A stretch of 64,000 bases of DNA from Amaurobius ferox (GCA_951213105.1 OX578138.1:67863537-67927536); one strand, 5' to 3'. Shown: positions 1-11,156, numbered from the stretch's first letter. Translations and numbers: made by a program. The notes: generated from the letters alone by a model not told the origin.

Positions 1-43
1 TACATTCTACCCGCCGTGTCTCGAACTAATCGAATCAGAGTCA

Positions 44-415
44 GCGAATGTAGGAACAGTTGATTTCCTTGACATCACTATTTATTATAATTTGGAACAG
101 AAATTATGTTATAAATTATTTGACAAGAGACATCTATATGACTGCAAGATCAATTATTTTACCCACTGGAATACCAACTTGAGTTTAAACGTACAACGTA
201 ATTTAATCGTAAATCACTTGAACAGATACAGATTATTAAACTCATCTATTACAGAATTTAATAAATGCATGATGCATTTAATCAACGGAACTCGGGAACA
301 ATCATATCCCTTTCGCTTTGTACAGCACTATTATGATGTTTTTTGCAGAAATTATTGTGATAAAAATTATGTTAATTTATCCGACATCATAAAATACAAC
401 TCAACTCTTACCTAG
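44..415 (+). pseudogene. C-terminal fragment of Penelope-like RT ORF (copy 1)
   Basis: The reading frame entering from the left edge aligns with the C-terminal third of the RT protein encoded on the minus strand at 1435-1983. Shared landmarks in order are: a FLD(I/L) box just after the catalytic region, a YDKR box, an N-W-N-(T/S)-N-L box, an RN(L/V) box, and a final F-x-x-H-Y motif. The catalytic part lies outside the window. This stretch is open to a TAG stop at about 413-415, so the fragment itself is not visibly broken. In Penelope-like and telomerase-type RTs this region would be the thumb or C-terminal extension. No GIY-YIG endonuclease follows, unlike canonical Penelope elements. I infer it is part of a mobile element rather than a host gene. 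Confidence 0.7.
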
Positions 416-770
416 GAATATCTGATTGTATCACATCCAGATGGCTCTATAAGTTAGACGCGACTTTTTTATGTATGCTTTCCTATTCGAAGTTTATACG
501 CTTTATGCAACTCTTCCATGATTCTCGTCTTGCTGGTTAGTAAAATTTCCAATTGTTTTGTTATTTTGATCATTTTTATGGTGTCTGGGATTCGGCCATC
601 TTTTTCCCACGAGCAATATCGATTGTTGTTTCGGGTGTGCAGAGTCTCTGGGAGCGTTTTCATGAAGTCAAAGCTAGCTTCTAACCAGGAAATAGGGGTC
701 GCAATCCTCCTTGACCTTTCTGAAACCCTGTAAACACAATCATTCCACCTATGTATTTATATATATATAT
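416..770 (+). other. Non-coding 3' region of copy 1
   Basis: This lies between the RT stop and the conserved terminus. A 64-codon frame exists on the minus strand at 469-663, but I recognise nothing in it. By position this corresponds to the TIR region of the second copy, but apart from the last 75 bases similarity is weak. Confidence 0.5.
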
Positions 771-856
771 GGAGGAGTAAGGTCAGTACCCCTTACCGCC
801 TTTGTGTAAGCACTTTGCGTTACCTTCCTTCTTCTTTTATATTTCTATTATGTCTA

Positions 857-909
857 TATATATATATGTATACATATATATATATATATATACATATATA
901 TATACATAC

Positions 910-942
<33 letters not shown>

Positions 943-949
943 CATATAC

Positions 950-1016
<67 letters not shown>
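857..1016. repeat. (TA)n microsatellite
   Basis: An almost pure TA-dinucleotide tract with scattered TACATA variants lies between the two RT elements. Open frames of repeated Tyr-Ile here are artefacts of the dinucleotide period. Confidence 0.95.
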
Positions 1017-1098
1017 TAAGATGGAAGTTGGAAGTTATTAAAGATATTGAAGTGTTGTAGCATTTATGCGAAAAGCAGCTACAAATACTATACACGAT

Positions 1099-1441
1099 AT
1101 AAATATAGAAAGTATAAAAAGCATTTAAAATTTGAAAAAAGAAGGAAGGCTTAGCGAGAAGCTTAGTTAATGGTGGTAAGGGGTTGCGACCTTACACCCC
1201 AGTTGTCAACATGCAAGTCGTAAATGCCGCGGCATTGCACTCCTGGACGCCAGCCCTGGCTGAAGCCAACCTCCGGAGTGACAATAACAATCATCACAAG
1301 ACCGTTGAAAAGAAAAGTCCAATGATAAGATGAAGTCCATTACTGGATGGCAAACTAGTCCTTCAGACTACAATGAGCTGTATATATCTGCGTGTTATCG
1401 TTCTGCGGTCCTGTTATTCATAGTATGAGAACCTTCATCGA
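1099..1441 (+). repeat. Left terminal inverted repeat of RT element
   Basis: Matches the reverse complement of 3558-3900. It contains a GTAAGG/CCTTAC stem at 1176-1195, a CCGCGG-containing segment near 1230, and a 34-codon open stretch beginning ATGAAGTCC at about 1331. That open stretch is also present in the other arm, with few amino-acid changes. Confidence 0.9.
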
Positions 1442-3573
1442 CTAAATTGATATAAAATTGATTTTAACTTTGAACAATATGCATTATTATTACCATAGAA
1501 ATTATCAATGTAATGTAGCATAAAAGGAATGGGGTATTGCTGTAGATATGCTTGTTGTAGAAATGTCCTATCAAAATCAATACGGATTTCTTCATTGTTG
1601 ATAATTCTCTGTATTCTAGCCAATCCCCCCAAGAATACATTCCTAAATATATTCAAGTGAAGATTGGAATTCCAATTTATCAGTCTGTTGATAGGTATAT
1701 TAAAACTTTTTCTTTTATCATAGATAGTAAAATTTACAGGTATTTTACTGAAATCGATGCTTAAATCTAAAAATTCCATTACATTTTTAAGTGTAGTTGG
1801 ATTTTTTTTCAAAATTAAGTTTGGTGGGTAGAAATCAAAATTCATTCTATAATTCTCATCTTCATATCCGACTATCAAATCATCCGCATAACGTAGGTAT
1901 ATGATTTCATTATTAAGATGTGATTGGCTTTCATAATAGTTGAGGTACAAATCTGCGAGTATAGATGAGCATCCCCCTCCCATGGGGATGCCTTTAATTT
2001 GCTGATAGAAAGAATTCCATTAAAAAGGTAGTTTTCTTTGATGACAATATTAATTAAAAACTTATATTTAATGAATTTTATTGTTTTCTTCAAGTCATAT
2101 TCTTCATATAAAAGGTTTAGGATTTGAGATAGGTCTTCAAGATCAATATTGTTGAAGAGTTCCTGAAAGTCATAGGTTTTAAAGTGTAATGGATTTTTGT
2201 GATATCTTAAAGACTTTATAACTTCTTGACTGTTCTTGATGATGTAACTATCTTGATTATTAATTTGATGCAACAGAGGTTTTAAAAGTTTGAGTAGAAT
2301 TGAATTAGCTTTTGTAAGATAAGTATTATAACCGACTGTAACAGGTCTGAAACTAGTAGGACACTTATGCAATTTAGGAATATTAATCAAGTATGGGTAC
2401 TTAATTCTGCTAGTGTATTTAATATCTGTTTTTTGATATAAGGCTTTAATCCTATTATTAATTTCTTGATGGGGTATGTTAACTTTCCGATATAGCATAA
2501 CATTTTCATATTTTTCTTTTAAGGTTTGAATATAATAGTATTTGCAGGTAAATGCGTAATTGCTTGAAACTTTATCTGTGCATGTAATTATGAACTTATC
2601 TTGAATGGTCTTGAGATAATTAATGTTCAATTTGCAAATTTCATGCGGTTAATATAACTGTTGATAAAAAAACTTGAAGTCGTTGAATATCCTGTATCGC
2701 CATTGATTGAAGGTGAAGTCAGGTATACTGAAACGAATGGACATATCATAAATAAATTTATCAATATCTTGCTGAAAGGTTTCATATTTATTGCCTATAT
2801 GAGGATTACGATATTTTTTACCAAGTTGAAAGGCCCGTATTAAATTTCTATCTTCCAGGACAGCACTATCACCAGTAACTACAGGTCCTATCAGTGGATC
2901 TGAATATGGATTAATTTCACAATTACATGCTTTTATATTTTCAGTTTGTAGATTTTTACTTAAGAAGTTACAGTTAAAAATTCTTCTTCCCAATGGAATT
3001 TCATATCTGTAGGTTGTCTTGATTTTTAAGTAAAGTATAGGAAGATGATGGTGATGTTCTTTCAAAATTCTTCTAAAAGGAATATGATTGAAAGTTTTAT
3101 TTTGAAACAGGATATTAAAATATGCTGTATATTTAAATTGATCCACTTCATCATTCTTCAAATTAAGATTTAGAAATTTTTATCGTCCAATCACTGAGGG
3201 TGGAAAAATTAAGTTTTTGGAATATAGTTGATTCTTTTGTTTGCCAAATGTTAATTTGTTTGGACCAAATTGTCCAAAGGGTTTGCATAATTTTTTTACG
3301 TATACATAGAACATAAATACGTATGATATCAGCTCTGTGTGTATCAAAATTATAAACTTCCTGTAAAAAACTTTTAAAAGATTTAATACAATTATTTATA
3401 TTTTGTTTTTTTCTTTTTGTACTGCGGAACCATCTTTTTCGTCCTGTATCATTTCTGTAGTTTATACTAAAGTTTTGGGACGAAAAATAATAATCGTTGT
3501 TATAAAGTTTGTTGTACATAACTGAATTGAGTCCGTAGGACATAACTGGATTGAGTCCGATGAAGGTTCGCAT
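1435..3573 (-). pseudogene. Penelope-like reverse transcriptase, broken
   Basis: Three collinear minus-strand segments (3573-3163, 3161-1875, 1983-1435) make up one ancestral RT ORF. In order they show: a Lys/Arg-rich N-terminal region; a CNCE box with a VTGD motif and LGKKYRN box near 2820-2930; a TDK-x-S-x-N-Y motif near 2580; an IPKLHK...FRPV finger motif near 2350-2400; motif A as DFQELFNNI near 2150; motif B as GIPMGGG at about 1980; and the catalytic YADD near 1885. The breaks are a frameshift near 3165, one in-frame TAA at 2649-2651 and a frameshift near 2000-2015 just before motif B. PKxHK...RP and D-x-x-LF-x-NI are typical of Penelope-like RTs. No GIY-YIG domain is seen at either end, so it looks endonuclease-deficient. 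Clade within Penelope-like elements is uncertain. Confidence 0.75.
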
Positions 3574-3900
3574 ACTATGAATAGCAGGACATCAGAACGA
3601 TAACACGCAGATATATACAGGACATTGTAGTCTGAAGGACTAGTTTGCCATCCAGTAATGGACTTCATCTTATCCTTGGACTTTTCTTTTTCAACGGTCT
3701 ATTGATGATTGTTATTGTCACTCCGGAGGTTGGCTTCATCCAGGGCTGGCGTCCAGGAGTGCAATGCCGCGGCATTTACGACATGCATGTTGACAACTGG
3801 GGGTGTAAGGTCACAACCCCTTACCGCCATTAAGTAAGCTTCTCGCTAAGCCTTCCTTCTTTTTCAAATTTTAAATGCTTTTTATACTTTTTATATTTAT
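3558..3900 (-). repeat. Right terminal inverted repeat of RT element
   Basis: Inverted partner of 1099-1441. It carries the same stem at 3805-3824 and the start codon of the RT ORF at its inner edge. Just inside the arm a roughly 24-bp unit (GGACTCAATCCAGTTATG and a near copy) is tandemly duplicated, at about 3515-3560. Confidence 0.9.
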
Positions 3901-3901
3901 A

Positions 3902-3934
<33 letters not shown>

Positions 3935-3946
3935 GTATACATATAT
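3897..3946. repeat. (TA)n microsatellite
   Basis: TA tract between the RT element and the Tc1-like element. It supplies the TA target for the latter. Confidence 0.9.
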
Positions 3947-3949
3947 GTA

Positions 3950-5195
3950 CAGTATTGTGGCAATTAATTGAGAAATGCAGTTTTTTTTTTATAAAATTCA
4001 GTTTTATTCAAGTTTTCTATGGATACATTAAAAACTAATAAGTCATATGACCTCCCCGAGACTTTATAACATCACAAACACGTTTCGGCATGGAATGTAC
4101 TAGACTAGCACATGTAGTTTTAATTTCAACGTCTCTGAACCATATGTCAATAACGGCCGAAATTAGCTTGTCCATCGTCGTACAGTCAAATTTGTGAAGC
4201 CGTTTTTTGACAATAGCCAACAAATTTTCTATGGGATTCAAGTCTGGTGAATTCCCGGGCCAATCCAGTACGGTAATATTTTTTTTTTGAGCAGAAATTT
4301 TTGATTCGCTTCGAAGTGTGACATGGCGCGCTGTCTTGTTGGAAAACGCAATCTCCGTTCGGCCACAGTTTAGCCATGGTTGGAAGCACTTTTCGGGTCA
4401 ATATGACTTCGTAACTGGCACTGTTCATCATTCCCTCTACGGGAACAAGAGATTCTGTCCCCAAAACATCTTTTTGGGCGGATGCTTGGGTGCTTGCTTG
4501 ATGTGGTGCTGATTGAGAGGTTCTCCTTGGCTCCTTCTCACGAACATAGATCTAAATCCCTGAACCACAAAATGTGTTTCGTCAGAAAAGAGAACTTTCT
4601 CCCAGTCCTTCTCAGTCCATGTTTTGTATTTCCGTGCCCATTCCAACTTTTTTTTCTTCATGCGAGGCGTCAGAAGCTGCTTCTTGTACGGTCGACGTGC
4701 TCTCCGTCCGCGTTCTAACAGCCTGTATCGCACTGTTGAAGGTGCAATATCAACACCAGCTGCCACCATGGACTTAGACAGGTCAAAACTGGTTAATCGA
4801 GGATTTTTAACACTCATTCGATGTAAAGTTTTGTCGTCACGAGTCGAAGTTGATCTTTTTCGGCCGCATCTTCCAGAGCGGTTGGTTCCAGCATTTCCTG
4901 TTTCCTGAAACCGCTTCCAGATCCTCCCGACGCTTGCTGTACTCACTCCACATATTTTACCTATTTCCTCGAACGTCTTAGAAGTGTGTTCTCTAAGCGC
5001 AATCACTTTAGCACGTGTTTCCGCGCTGATATCCATGACGCTAATGAGCCCCGCAACAACTGAGAAACTACCACTGCGGAACACCTGCCACCTGGCGGAG
5101 GAATTTGAACACCTGCTACTTACCAGGTGCATACGAACACCTGCTACTTTGATAATAACTGAAATTTGAACTCTGAGCTAATTTGGAGTGCTTCA
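3950..5195 (-). mobile_element. Decayed Tc1-like DNA transposon
   Basis: A 1.25-kb element in a TA tract with a single broken transposase on the minus strand. The left end begins CAGTATTG directly after TA, the usual Tc1-family start. The right end near 5195 is eroded: only about 10 of 14 subterminal bases (AATTA...GAG region) match the left end by eye. Both flanks are (TA)n. An imperfectly repeated ACACCTGCTACTT-like segment lies near 5108-5150, between the ORF and the right end. Confidence 0.7.
4035..5036 (-). pseudogene. Tc1-like DD34E transposase, frameshifted
   Basis: The likely start is the ATG at 5034-5036 (MDISAET...), because the 32 upstream codons lack family character. An N-terminal helix-turn-helix (EEIGKICGVSTASVGRIW) is followed by a second DNA-binding region with Arg-rich spacer (RSGRCGRKRS). 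The catalytic Asp residues lie in FSDETHF (about 4585) and FQQDSAPCHTS (about 4340); the Glu is in NPIEN (about 4225). Spacing of the last two fits DD34E once the break is allowed for. There are two frameshifts: one at about 4455-4465, with apparent loss of some codons, and one in a run of ten T (4279-4288, plus strand). The protein moves DNA by cut-and-paste at TA sites; this copy cannot be functional. Confidence 0.85.
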
Positions 5196-5198
5196 TAT

Positions 5199-5247
5199 GT
5201 ATATATGTATATATATATGTATATATATAAATTTATATATATATATA

Positions 5248-5287
<40 letters not shown>
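5199..5287. repeat. (TA)n microsatellite
   Basis: TA tract with TATG and TAGTA interruptions at the right flank of the Tc1-like element. Confidence 0.9.
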
Positions 5288-5411
5288 TATAATCGAACTC
5301 TTTAATAGAAATATATTCGATAGTTCATGGTTATATCCAGAGGTAATCCATTTTATGTCCATTGTGTGTAGATGTGATTTTTGCAGGCAATCGCCCAATA
5401 GCTGGTCAATA

Positions 5412-5480
5412 ATTTATATTAATATATATTGGTCAACTCCAGAAATAGCCTGGGGTTGGCCAATATATATTAATATAAAT
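5412..5480. repeat. 69-bp AT-rich hairpin
   Basis: The arms start ATTTATATTAATATATATTGG and pair over about 31 bases, including a GC-richer inner stem (GGTCAACTCCAG with CTGGGGTTGGCC) around a 7-base loop. No gene is attached. It could be a small MITE or a cruciform-prone site. Confidence 0.75.
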
Positions 5481-5499
5481 ATGCCTGGGGCTATTTACT

Positions 5500-6954
5500 T
5501 TGAGATTGCGCTTGATAACGCCTCAAATCAAATAGTTATTTTTAATAGTTCTACTTAATATACTATTTTTAATAGTTCTCTCTGGTACTTATTATTGCCT
5601 TAAGCCTAAAAGTTTTGTATCGCGTGTGACTGTTTCTTTGATAATTTTACATTTTATTTTTAACTGCTTTGCACACTGTAAATTGGAATTTCAGCAATGA
5701 TTAATCCTTTATGATTAATAAAATGGCTGTTTCTAAATCTTGCCGTAAAATGGCTGTTTTCATCTACTTTTCTTGGACACCTATGAACTCTAGTTATTTT
5801 GTTTTATGATTCTAGCTATAAGATTTATCCATGTGTTGGTAAACCTAGTCTGTCCTGTGCTGACGAGCGGTTCGTAGGCGGTGAGTGAGGGTTATCACTT
5901 TATTGTTATATTGCATCCGTACTTGATATATCCCTGTTCTATTATAGAAGTCGCTTCATTGAAAATGTTTCGTTTATATATTACTTTGTGCTATAAAATT
6001 AAAATTAACACGTTACGAAATATATGAAAAGAGAATATGCGTATGTACTCCAGAAAAGTGCTGCACAAACTAAAGTTTTTAAATTCAGTATCTTTAGTAG
6101 GATAGCATTTGATATTAGTCTTAAGGAAATCGGATTACAAAGAAACTTAGTAAAGACAGTCAATTCTAGAGCAAGCGGTTTTTGAGTTTTAATAAAAAAA
6201 ATATAATAGTAGATCATAACTATATAGTTTATTCTCACATTCTCACAACACGTCTAAAATTTTATTCCTCTGGAATGGGTCACGTACGGTACTTAACTCG
6301 CGCCTAAAAGGCTGTTAAAATAAATTGGCAAAAGGCCAAGCCTGTTTAGAAAATTAATTTATGATTTATGTTTCTAATTACAGCTTTTGTAGCCATAAAC
6401 TATCTAAACCCCATGCTTCGTTTTAAACTTTCAACTGATTAATAACGAGTCTTTTCCGTTCTGTTTCAGACCATGCTATAGAATATTTACTCTGTAATAA
6501 TATACCCATGTCATAAAAATAGCGGAAAGGGTTTGTAGAGTTTCACAAAATACACTTTGTAAATTAAAACAGAAAGGGCAGAAAAAGGTTAATATAAATT
6601 TGTGTGTGGTAGCAGTGAACATATTTTGTGAATCTTCAACTTGATGGATTATATACTGGCTGATGATTCATTGTTGAAAATGTATGCAATTCTGTTGAAA
6701 TTTACTGTTGAAAGTGCATGTAAAGTGTAATAATTTAAGTTTCAGTGCAAGTTCTAACCGTTGGTCGCCAGCTGACCAAACAGCGGTTTAGTTATTGAAC
6801 TTCCAAGACTTTTATCTATATTTGAAAGGGACGTTACATTCTACGTAGCATATATCAAAGGGAAACTCCTGATCTGTATGTCCTCCTCAATGTTTTACTT
6901 TTTCTTATAACATAAACGTATCCCCTTTGACGCAACTCGTGATGAATTGAAATC
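5500..6954. other. Non-coding stretch, no recognised feature
   Basis: AT-rich DNA without an ORF of coding character. I see no family I recognise. A 77-codon minus frame at 6005-6238 is low-complexity and has no support. Confidence 0.6.
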
Positions 6955-6967
6955 GCTGGTATGAATC

Positions 6968-7225
6968 TTTCTATCCAGACCGTCGGATCTACCCGAAGGA
7001 GTGAGGTATCTGTTTTGACGTCTAGGGGTTTTGGTAACTGCAGGTATCAAACCATCCTGCCCCTAACTCATCACTCTTTTAGATGGACTTTCGAATCTAC
7101 AGATTTATTGTGCCCATACTCCGGGATAGTTTAGACATGGGGATAGTTTTGGACGGCATCGAGACTCGAACAAGGGACTACAGCGTATGATCCTCTCTCC
7201 TTAGCCATTGGGCTATACAGCCTCT
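6968..7225 (-). mobile_element. tRNA-derived SINE
   Basis: Flanked by a 13-bp imperfect target duplication (GCTGGTATGAATC at 6955-6967, GCTGCTATGAATC at 7226-7238). Read on the minus strand it opens with a tRNA-like head: box A TAGCCCAATGGC (about 7205-7215) and box B TGTTCGAGTCTC (about 7148-7160). Its 3' end carries a roughly 45-bp module (around ATCCGACGGTCTGG) shared with the SINEs at 20.5, 31.3 and 61.1 kb. Confidence 0.8.
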
Positions 7226-7239
7226 GCTGCTATGAATCG

Positions 7240-7995
7240 AAATATCAGGAAAGTTCCAATTTCAGAGATCTTTAGCTATCAGTCATTCTTTGCACGTAAT
7301 CAGCTGATCGAGGACCTTTGTAAAGTACCCTGTCCGAGCGGGAAATCGTACCATTAATATTTGGCTTCCCAAACAAAGTTTTATCCGTTGAAATAATAAA
7401 CTGGCAAAATGCACTGCATTTGATAATGATTACGCATTTGATAATAGTTAAAGCATTTCGTGTTTGTATCTCAACTTGAGATACAAAGACGATTAGCTAT
7501 CCTCCAATAGTTGAAGTAATTTCATTTGTTAGATAAATCGTTGAAGGATCTTCAAAATGTGGAGTGGAAAATGTATTATCATGTTCATCTTTCACATACT
7601 GAACGGAGCAGGGTGAAGGCTCAAATTCGGAATATCGCTGCCTTTAGTGGTATACTTCTTTGGATTTAGAATCTTATAGGCACGTCATTTATCCGCTGAA
7701 GGAAGAGACACATTTTTTGGGGGAATAATTTGAGAACCGAAGCAGTTAAAAAAGCTTAAATGTAGCCTATCGTTCTCTGCTTTATTGCATATTAATTCTT
7801 TGGATTTTGATCCTTACAATTCCAGTCCATCCTAAGCTGTAAAACATTCTACAACCTTTACACATTTTTTTCAGCTACTTTGCTGATAATTTCGGCAATC
7901 TATCAGAAAAGCCGCAATTATAGGCGTTCATGAAACTTCCAGCTTCATTTCTAAAATATTCAGGTAATTATCGTCTGCCAAAGCATTATTTTTGA

Positions 7996-8039
<44 letters not shown>

Positions 8040-8200
8040 GAAGATTTTGATTTTTTCTTAAAATATATATACCCGAGAATTACCATTAGAAAAATGCTGT
8101 ATATAAAAAATGAAAGGAAAAATGACGGATGTGGTTACAAAAAGACTATACAACAAGTTGTTGTAACATGTAAACATGTATATGAGAGCATGTAAGTAAG
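7240..8200. other. Non-coding stretch with a small (TA)n tract
   Basis: No gene seen. A pure TA microsatellite sits at about 7998-8035. Confidence 0.6.
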
Positions 8201-8204
8201 TAAT

Positions 8205-9059
8205 TTTACTCATATCTAATGCAGTTACCTAGGGTACTATTCCCCAGTTACCCTACAAAAGTATACTAGGTGTAAATACAGAAGTTAAAAGATGAAAAAG
8301 AGCTAATCTGATACTAAGTGTAGCACGATGAGCTAGGACTTTTCTAGCTTCCAATAAGTTAGAAAAAATAATTAATATGAATATTAAAAGGAATAAAATG
8401 AATATGAAAAGCATTTTTGTAACTATGTACGTTATCAAGGACCATACATGTTTCAATAATGCTGATTCTACGTTTCTGTGTACACAAATGTAAAATGTAT
8501 TACAGAAATAGTGTACATGGCCCGACGTAGAAGAAAATACAAAGTGGATCAAATACATAAGGAAATCAATTATGAATATAATATATTATTTTACACCAGT
8601 TTGTGGCTAAATATTTAAATGAAGATACAATGTAATTGAAAGAAAAATCAAAAGAATAAAATGAAAATATAATGAATATATATCTACTCCTTGTACTCTT
8701 GAACTTCAGAAGTTGCTTGAAACTGACCCATCATCTCAGAACAGGTTACAGTGAATTTTTGTGACTGACTAAGCAGTTTTTTTCAAAGCTGACTATAGTT
8801 AATTGTACGAAATGTTTAACTGTTAGAAGATAACATGGAGATGATGAATTATTTAGAAATGTTAGAGTATGATCTGTCAATATGTTACTATAATTTTTGC
8901 AAGTTGTTGAATTTAAATTTAAAATGTGTTTTAATAACAGAAAAAGTAGGGTTGGGCGGGTAGTTATTTTTTATAGTGGTGTTTATGAATTTATGAAGAT
9001 GTTCTTTGTAGTAACATGGTGTACTTAACATTGTGATTCTTAATATATATATTTCTTAT

Positions 9060-9116
<57 letters not shown>

Positions 9117-9465
9117 AATAATAATAGACATTATATATACATATATATAATGTGCATAATTTCTGTAATACAATTTACAGTGATGCATACAGAAACGTAG
9201 AAACTCAGCATTAACGAACCAGGTATGGCCCTTGATAACATACATGGTGTCGGAAATGCTTTTCACTTTTTCAAGTTGTTCATTTTTAAAATCGTTTTTG
9301 ATGAGCCAGAGCCAGAAAGGCTCTAGCTCCAAGTGCAAATTTTTCTGCTTTGCAACTTTTCATCTTATACACTATTCATACATTTACACCATGTATGTTT
9401 ATTCAGGGAACAAGGGGATTACTACCTTAAGTACCTGTATTACATATATGAGTTATAACACTTAA
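8205..9465. repeat. Inverted pair of an unknown repeat
   Basis: The arm at 8205-8518 (plus) aligns with the reverse complement of 9151-9465, roughly 70% by eye, around a 630-base spacer. Anchors include ATGTA(C/T)GTTATCAAGG, CTACGTTTCTGT and GTATTACAGAAAT. A partial third copy may lie at 9545-9600. In the right arm the minus frame 9338-8991 reads through it (YVIKGHTWF..FCMHHCKLYYRN). The left arm keeps the same residues, but split by a one-base deletion and stops. The origin is unknown. Confidence 0.65.
9060..9146. repeat. (CA)n/(TA)n microsatellite
   Basis: Short ACACAC run followed by TA repeats, inside the spacer of the inverted pair. Confidence 0.9.
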
Positions 9466-9808
9466 AATTTAATCTAAGGGTGTAGTTAAGGGATTATATT
9501 CAGCAATCTTTACCACGTGTAATTATTTCTTCAATTGCTTACCTTATATATGGAACAGGGAAAGAGGGGTATTTCATACCTACTTAGTACCTGTTTTATT
9601 TATAATGTTCTATAATTATAATTATTTTAATTATTTTATTTATAATGTTGTTTATAATGTTCTCATTTTAACAAGTTTATCGTATAATCATTTCCGATTT
9701 AAAATTTTCACTTCAGACCATCTTATTTTCACTTTTGCTAAACAGACCATTCTCAATAAATGATCAGTCTCTGGTATATATAGTACAAGTAAATTAAAAT
9801 TCTTCAAT

Positions 9809-10147
<339 letters not shown>

Positions 10148-11095
10148 CAGAGTGTCACAAAAACATTGACCACGTCTTTCATTTCTTATATATTGATCTT
10201 AGACATATATAATAAATTACAAAATCGCGTAGAAAAAGGTACAGAATTTCATGAATTCGATAAAAATTTTCAGGAGATTAAATTTGAAGAAATGCAAAAT
10301 TAAAATTTTTATACAGCACAACATTTCCAATATAAAAACATCCATTATAAACATCTATATATCCATTATAAACATTTCCAATGAGTAAAATGTGCCCCAT
10401 ATACTAATAAGGTGATGTACAAAATTTCAGCACTTTATCATAAATGTCTCAGAGATATATTTAAATAAAGTCGGAGAGGGATTAATCACAAATTAAAATG
10501 TAAATGTTTACAGCAAGAGTGCAAATGACGCAACGCAGAAATGCATCATAGGCAAATAATATCTGCCTCTTATCTTTAATGGATCTTTGCCATGGAGAAA
10601 AACATTTTGAACAAGCTTTGCAATTTTTGTGTAAAGTTATTATTTCTACATAGTGTAGATACTTTTGTACCAATAAATAGCAAAATTATTATTCATTTAT
10701 GTAATCATTGTTTTCTTTCGTAATTTGTGTATGCCTGAAACGCGATCTGCCGGCTTGATATTTACCCTCCGAGACACCATGTCGATGCATCGAAAAGTGG
10801 TTGAAGTCAGCATTTTTGTTTTTTCATATCTCTGGGACTTTTTATAATAAAATGCTGAAATTTTGTACATAACATTATTAGTGTATGACGCACATTTTAC
10901 TCATTGGAAATGCTTTTGTAAGGGAGCCGTATAAAAATTAAAATTTTGTATTTCTTAAAATTTAATTACCTTGAAAATTTTAATCGATTTCATAAAATTC
11001 TGTACCTTTTTTACGCAATTTTGTAATTTATTATATATGTCAAAGATCAATATTTTAGGAATAAAAGCCGAGGTCAATGTTTTTGGAACACCTTG
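10148..11095. mobile_element. Long-TIR MITE (CAGAGTGTCAC type)
   Basis: A 948-bp element bounded by TA on both sides. The left end CAGAGTGTCAC pairs with the right end GGAACACCTTG. The arms extend about 180 bases at high similarity and, more loosely, to about 300 bases (GAAATTTTGTAC and CATTTTACTCATTGG segments). No transposase ORF, so non-autonomous. The ends resemble those of the element at 12301, suggesting one superfamily using TA targets, probably Tc1/mariner-like. Inserted between a (TA)n and a (CA)n tract. Confidence 0.75.
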
Positions 11096-11103
11096 TATAT
11101 GTA

Positions 11104-11106
<3 letters not shown>

Positions 11107-11156
<50 letters not shown>

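Larger units (their letters stand above)
1..850 (+). mobile_element. 3' part of a TIR/RT element (copy 1)
   Basis: This is the downstream end of a reverse-transcriptase element that starts before the window. It holds the C-terminal part of the RT ORF (to 415), about 350 bases of non-coding sequence, and a terminal segment (about 770-840) that aligns with the outer end of the TIRs of the copy at 1099-3900. The shared terminal segment includes a GTAAGG/CCTTAC stem at 777-796, followed by CCGCC and a CCTTCCTTCTT stretch. It runs into a (TA)n tract. The two copies point in opposite directions, with the microsatellite between their ends. Family membership is well supported by both protein and terminus; the exact outer boundary is not visible. 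Confidence 0.75.
1099..3900 (-). mobile_element. Penelope-like RT element with about 343-bp TIRs (copy 2)
   Basis: A complete 2.8-kb element. The left arm (1099-1441) and right arm (3558-3900) are inverted copies, roughly 90% alike by eye, with only a few short indels. Between them one broken minus-strand ORF of about 710 codons encodes a Penelope-like reverse transcriptase. The ORF start codon (3571-3573) lies inside the right arm and the stop (about 1435) inside the left arm. The right end meets a (TA)n tract; on the left an 80-base unique stretch (1019-1098) separates the TIR from (TA)n. Penelope-like elements are known to carry terminal repeats in direct or inverted orientation, often with hammerhead ribozymes. 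I looked for the CUGAUGA/GAAA core and did not see it. Confidence 0.8.

Noticed and set aside
469..663. 64-codon minus frame inside RT element copy 1
   Set aside because: No recognisable domain, and it is not conserved at the equivalent place in copy 2.
802..1095. Several 70-90 codon frames rich in Tyr-Ile
   Set aside because: Pure consequence of TA dinucleotide repeats; the same applies at 5166-5398, 9794-10182 and 13354-13841.
1099..1441. Hammerhead ribozyme in the RT element terminal repeat
   Set aside because: Such ribozymes are known in Penelope-like elements, but I could not find a CTGATGA core with a following GAAA on either strand.
4437..5132. Upstream extension of the transposase start to 5132
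   Set aside because: The extra 32 codons lie in the non-coding leader with ACACCTGC repeats; the family start is MDIS at 5036.
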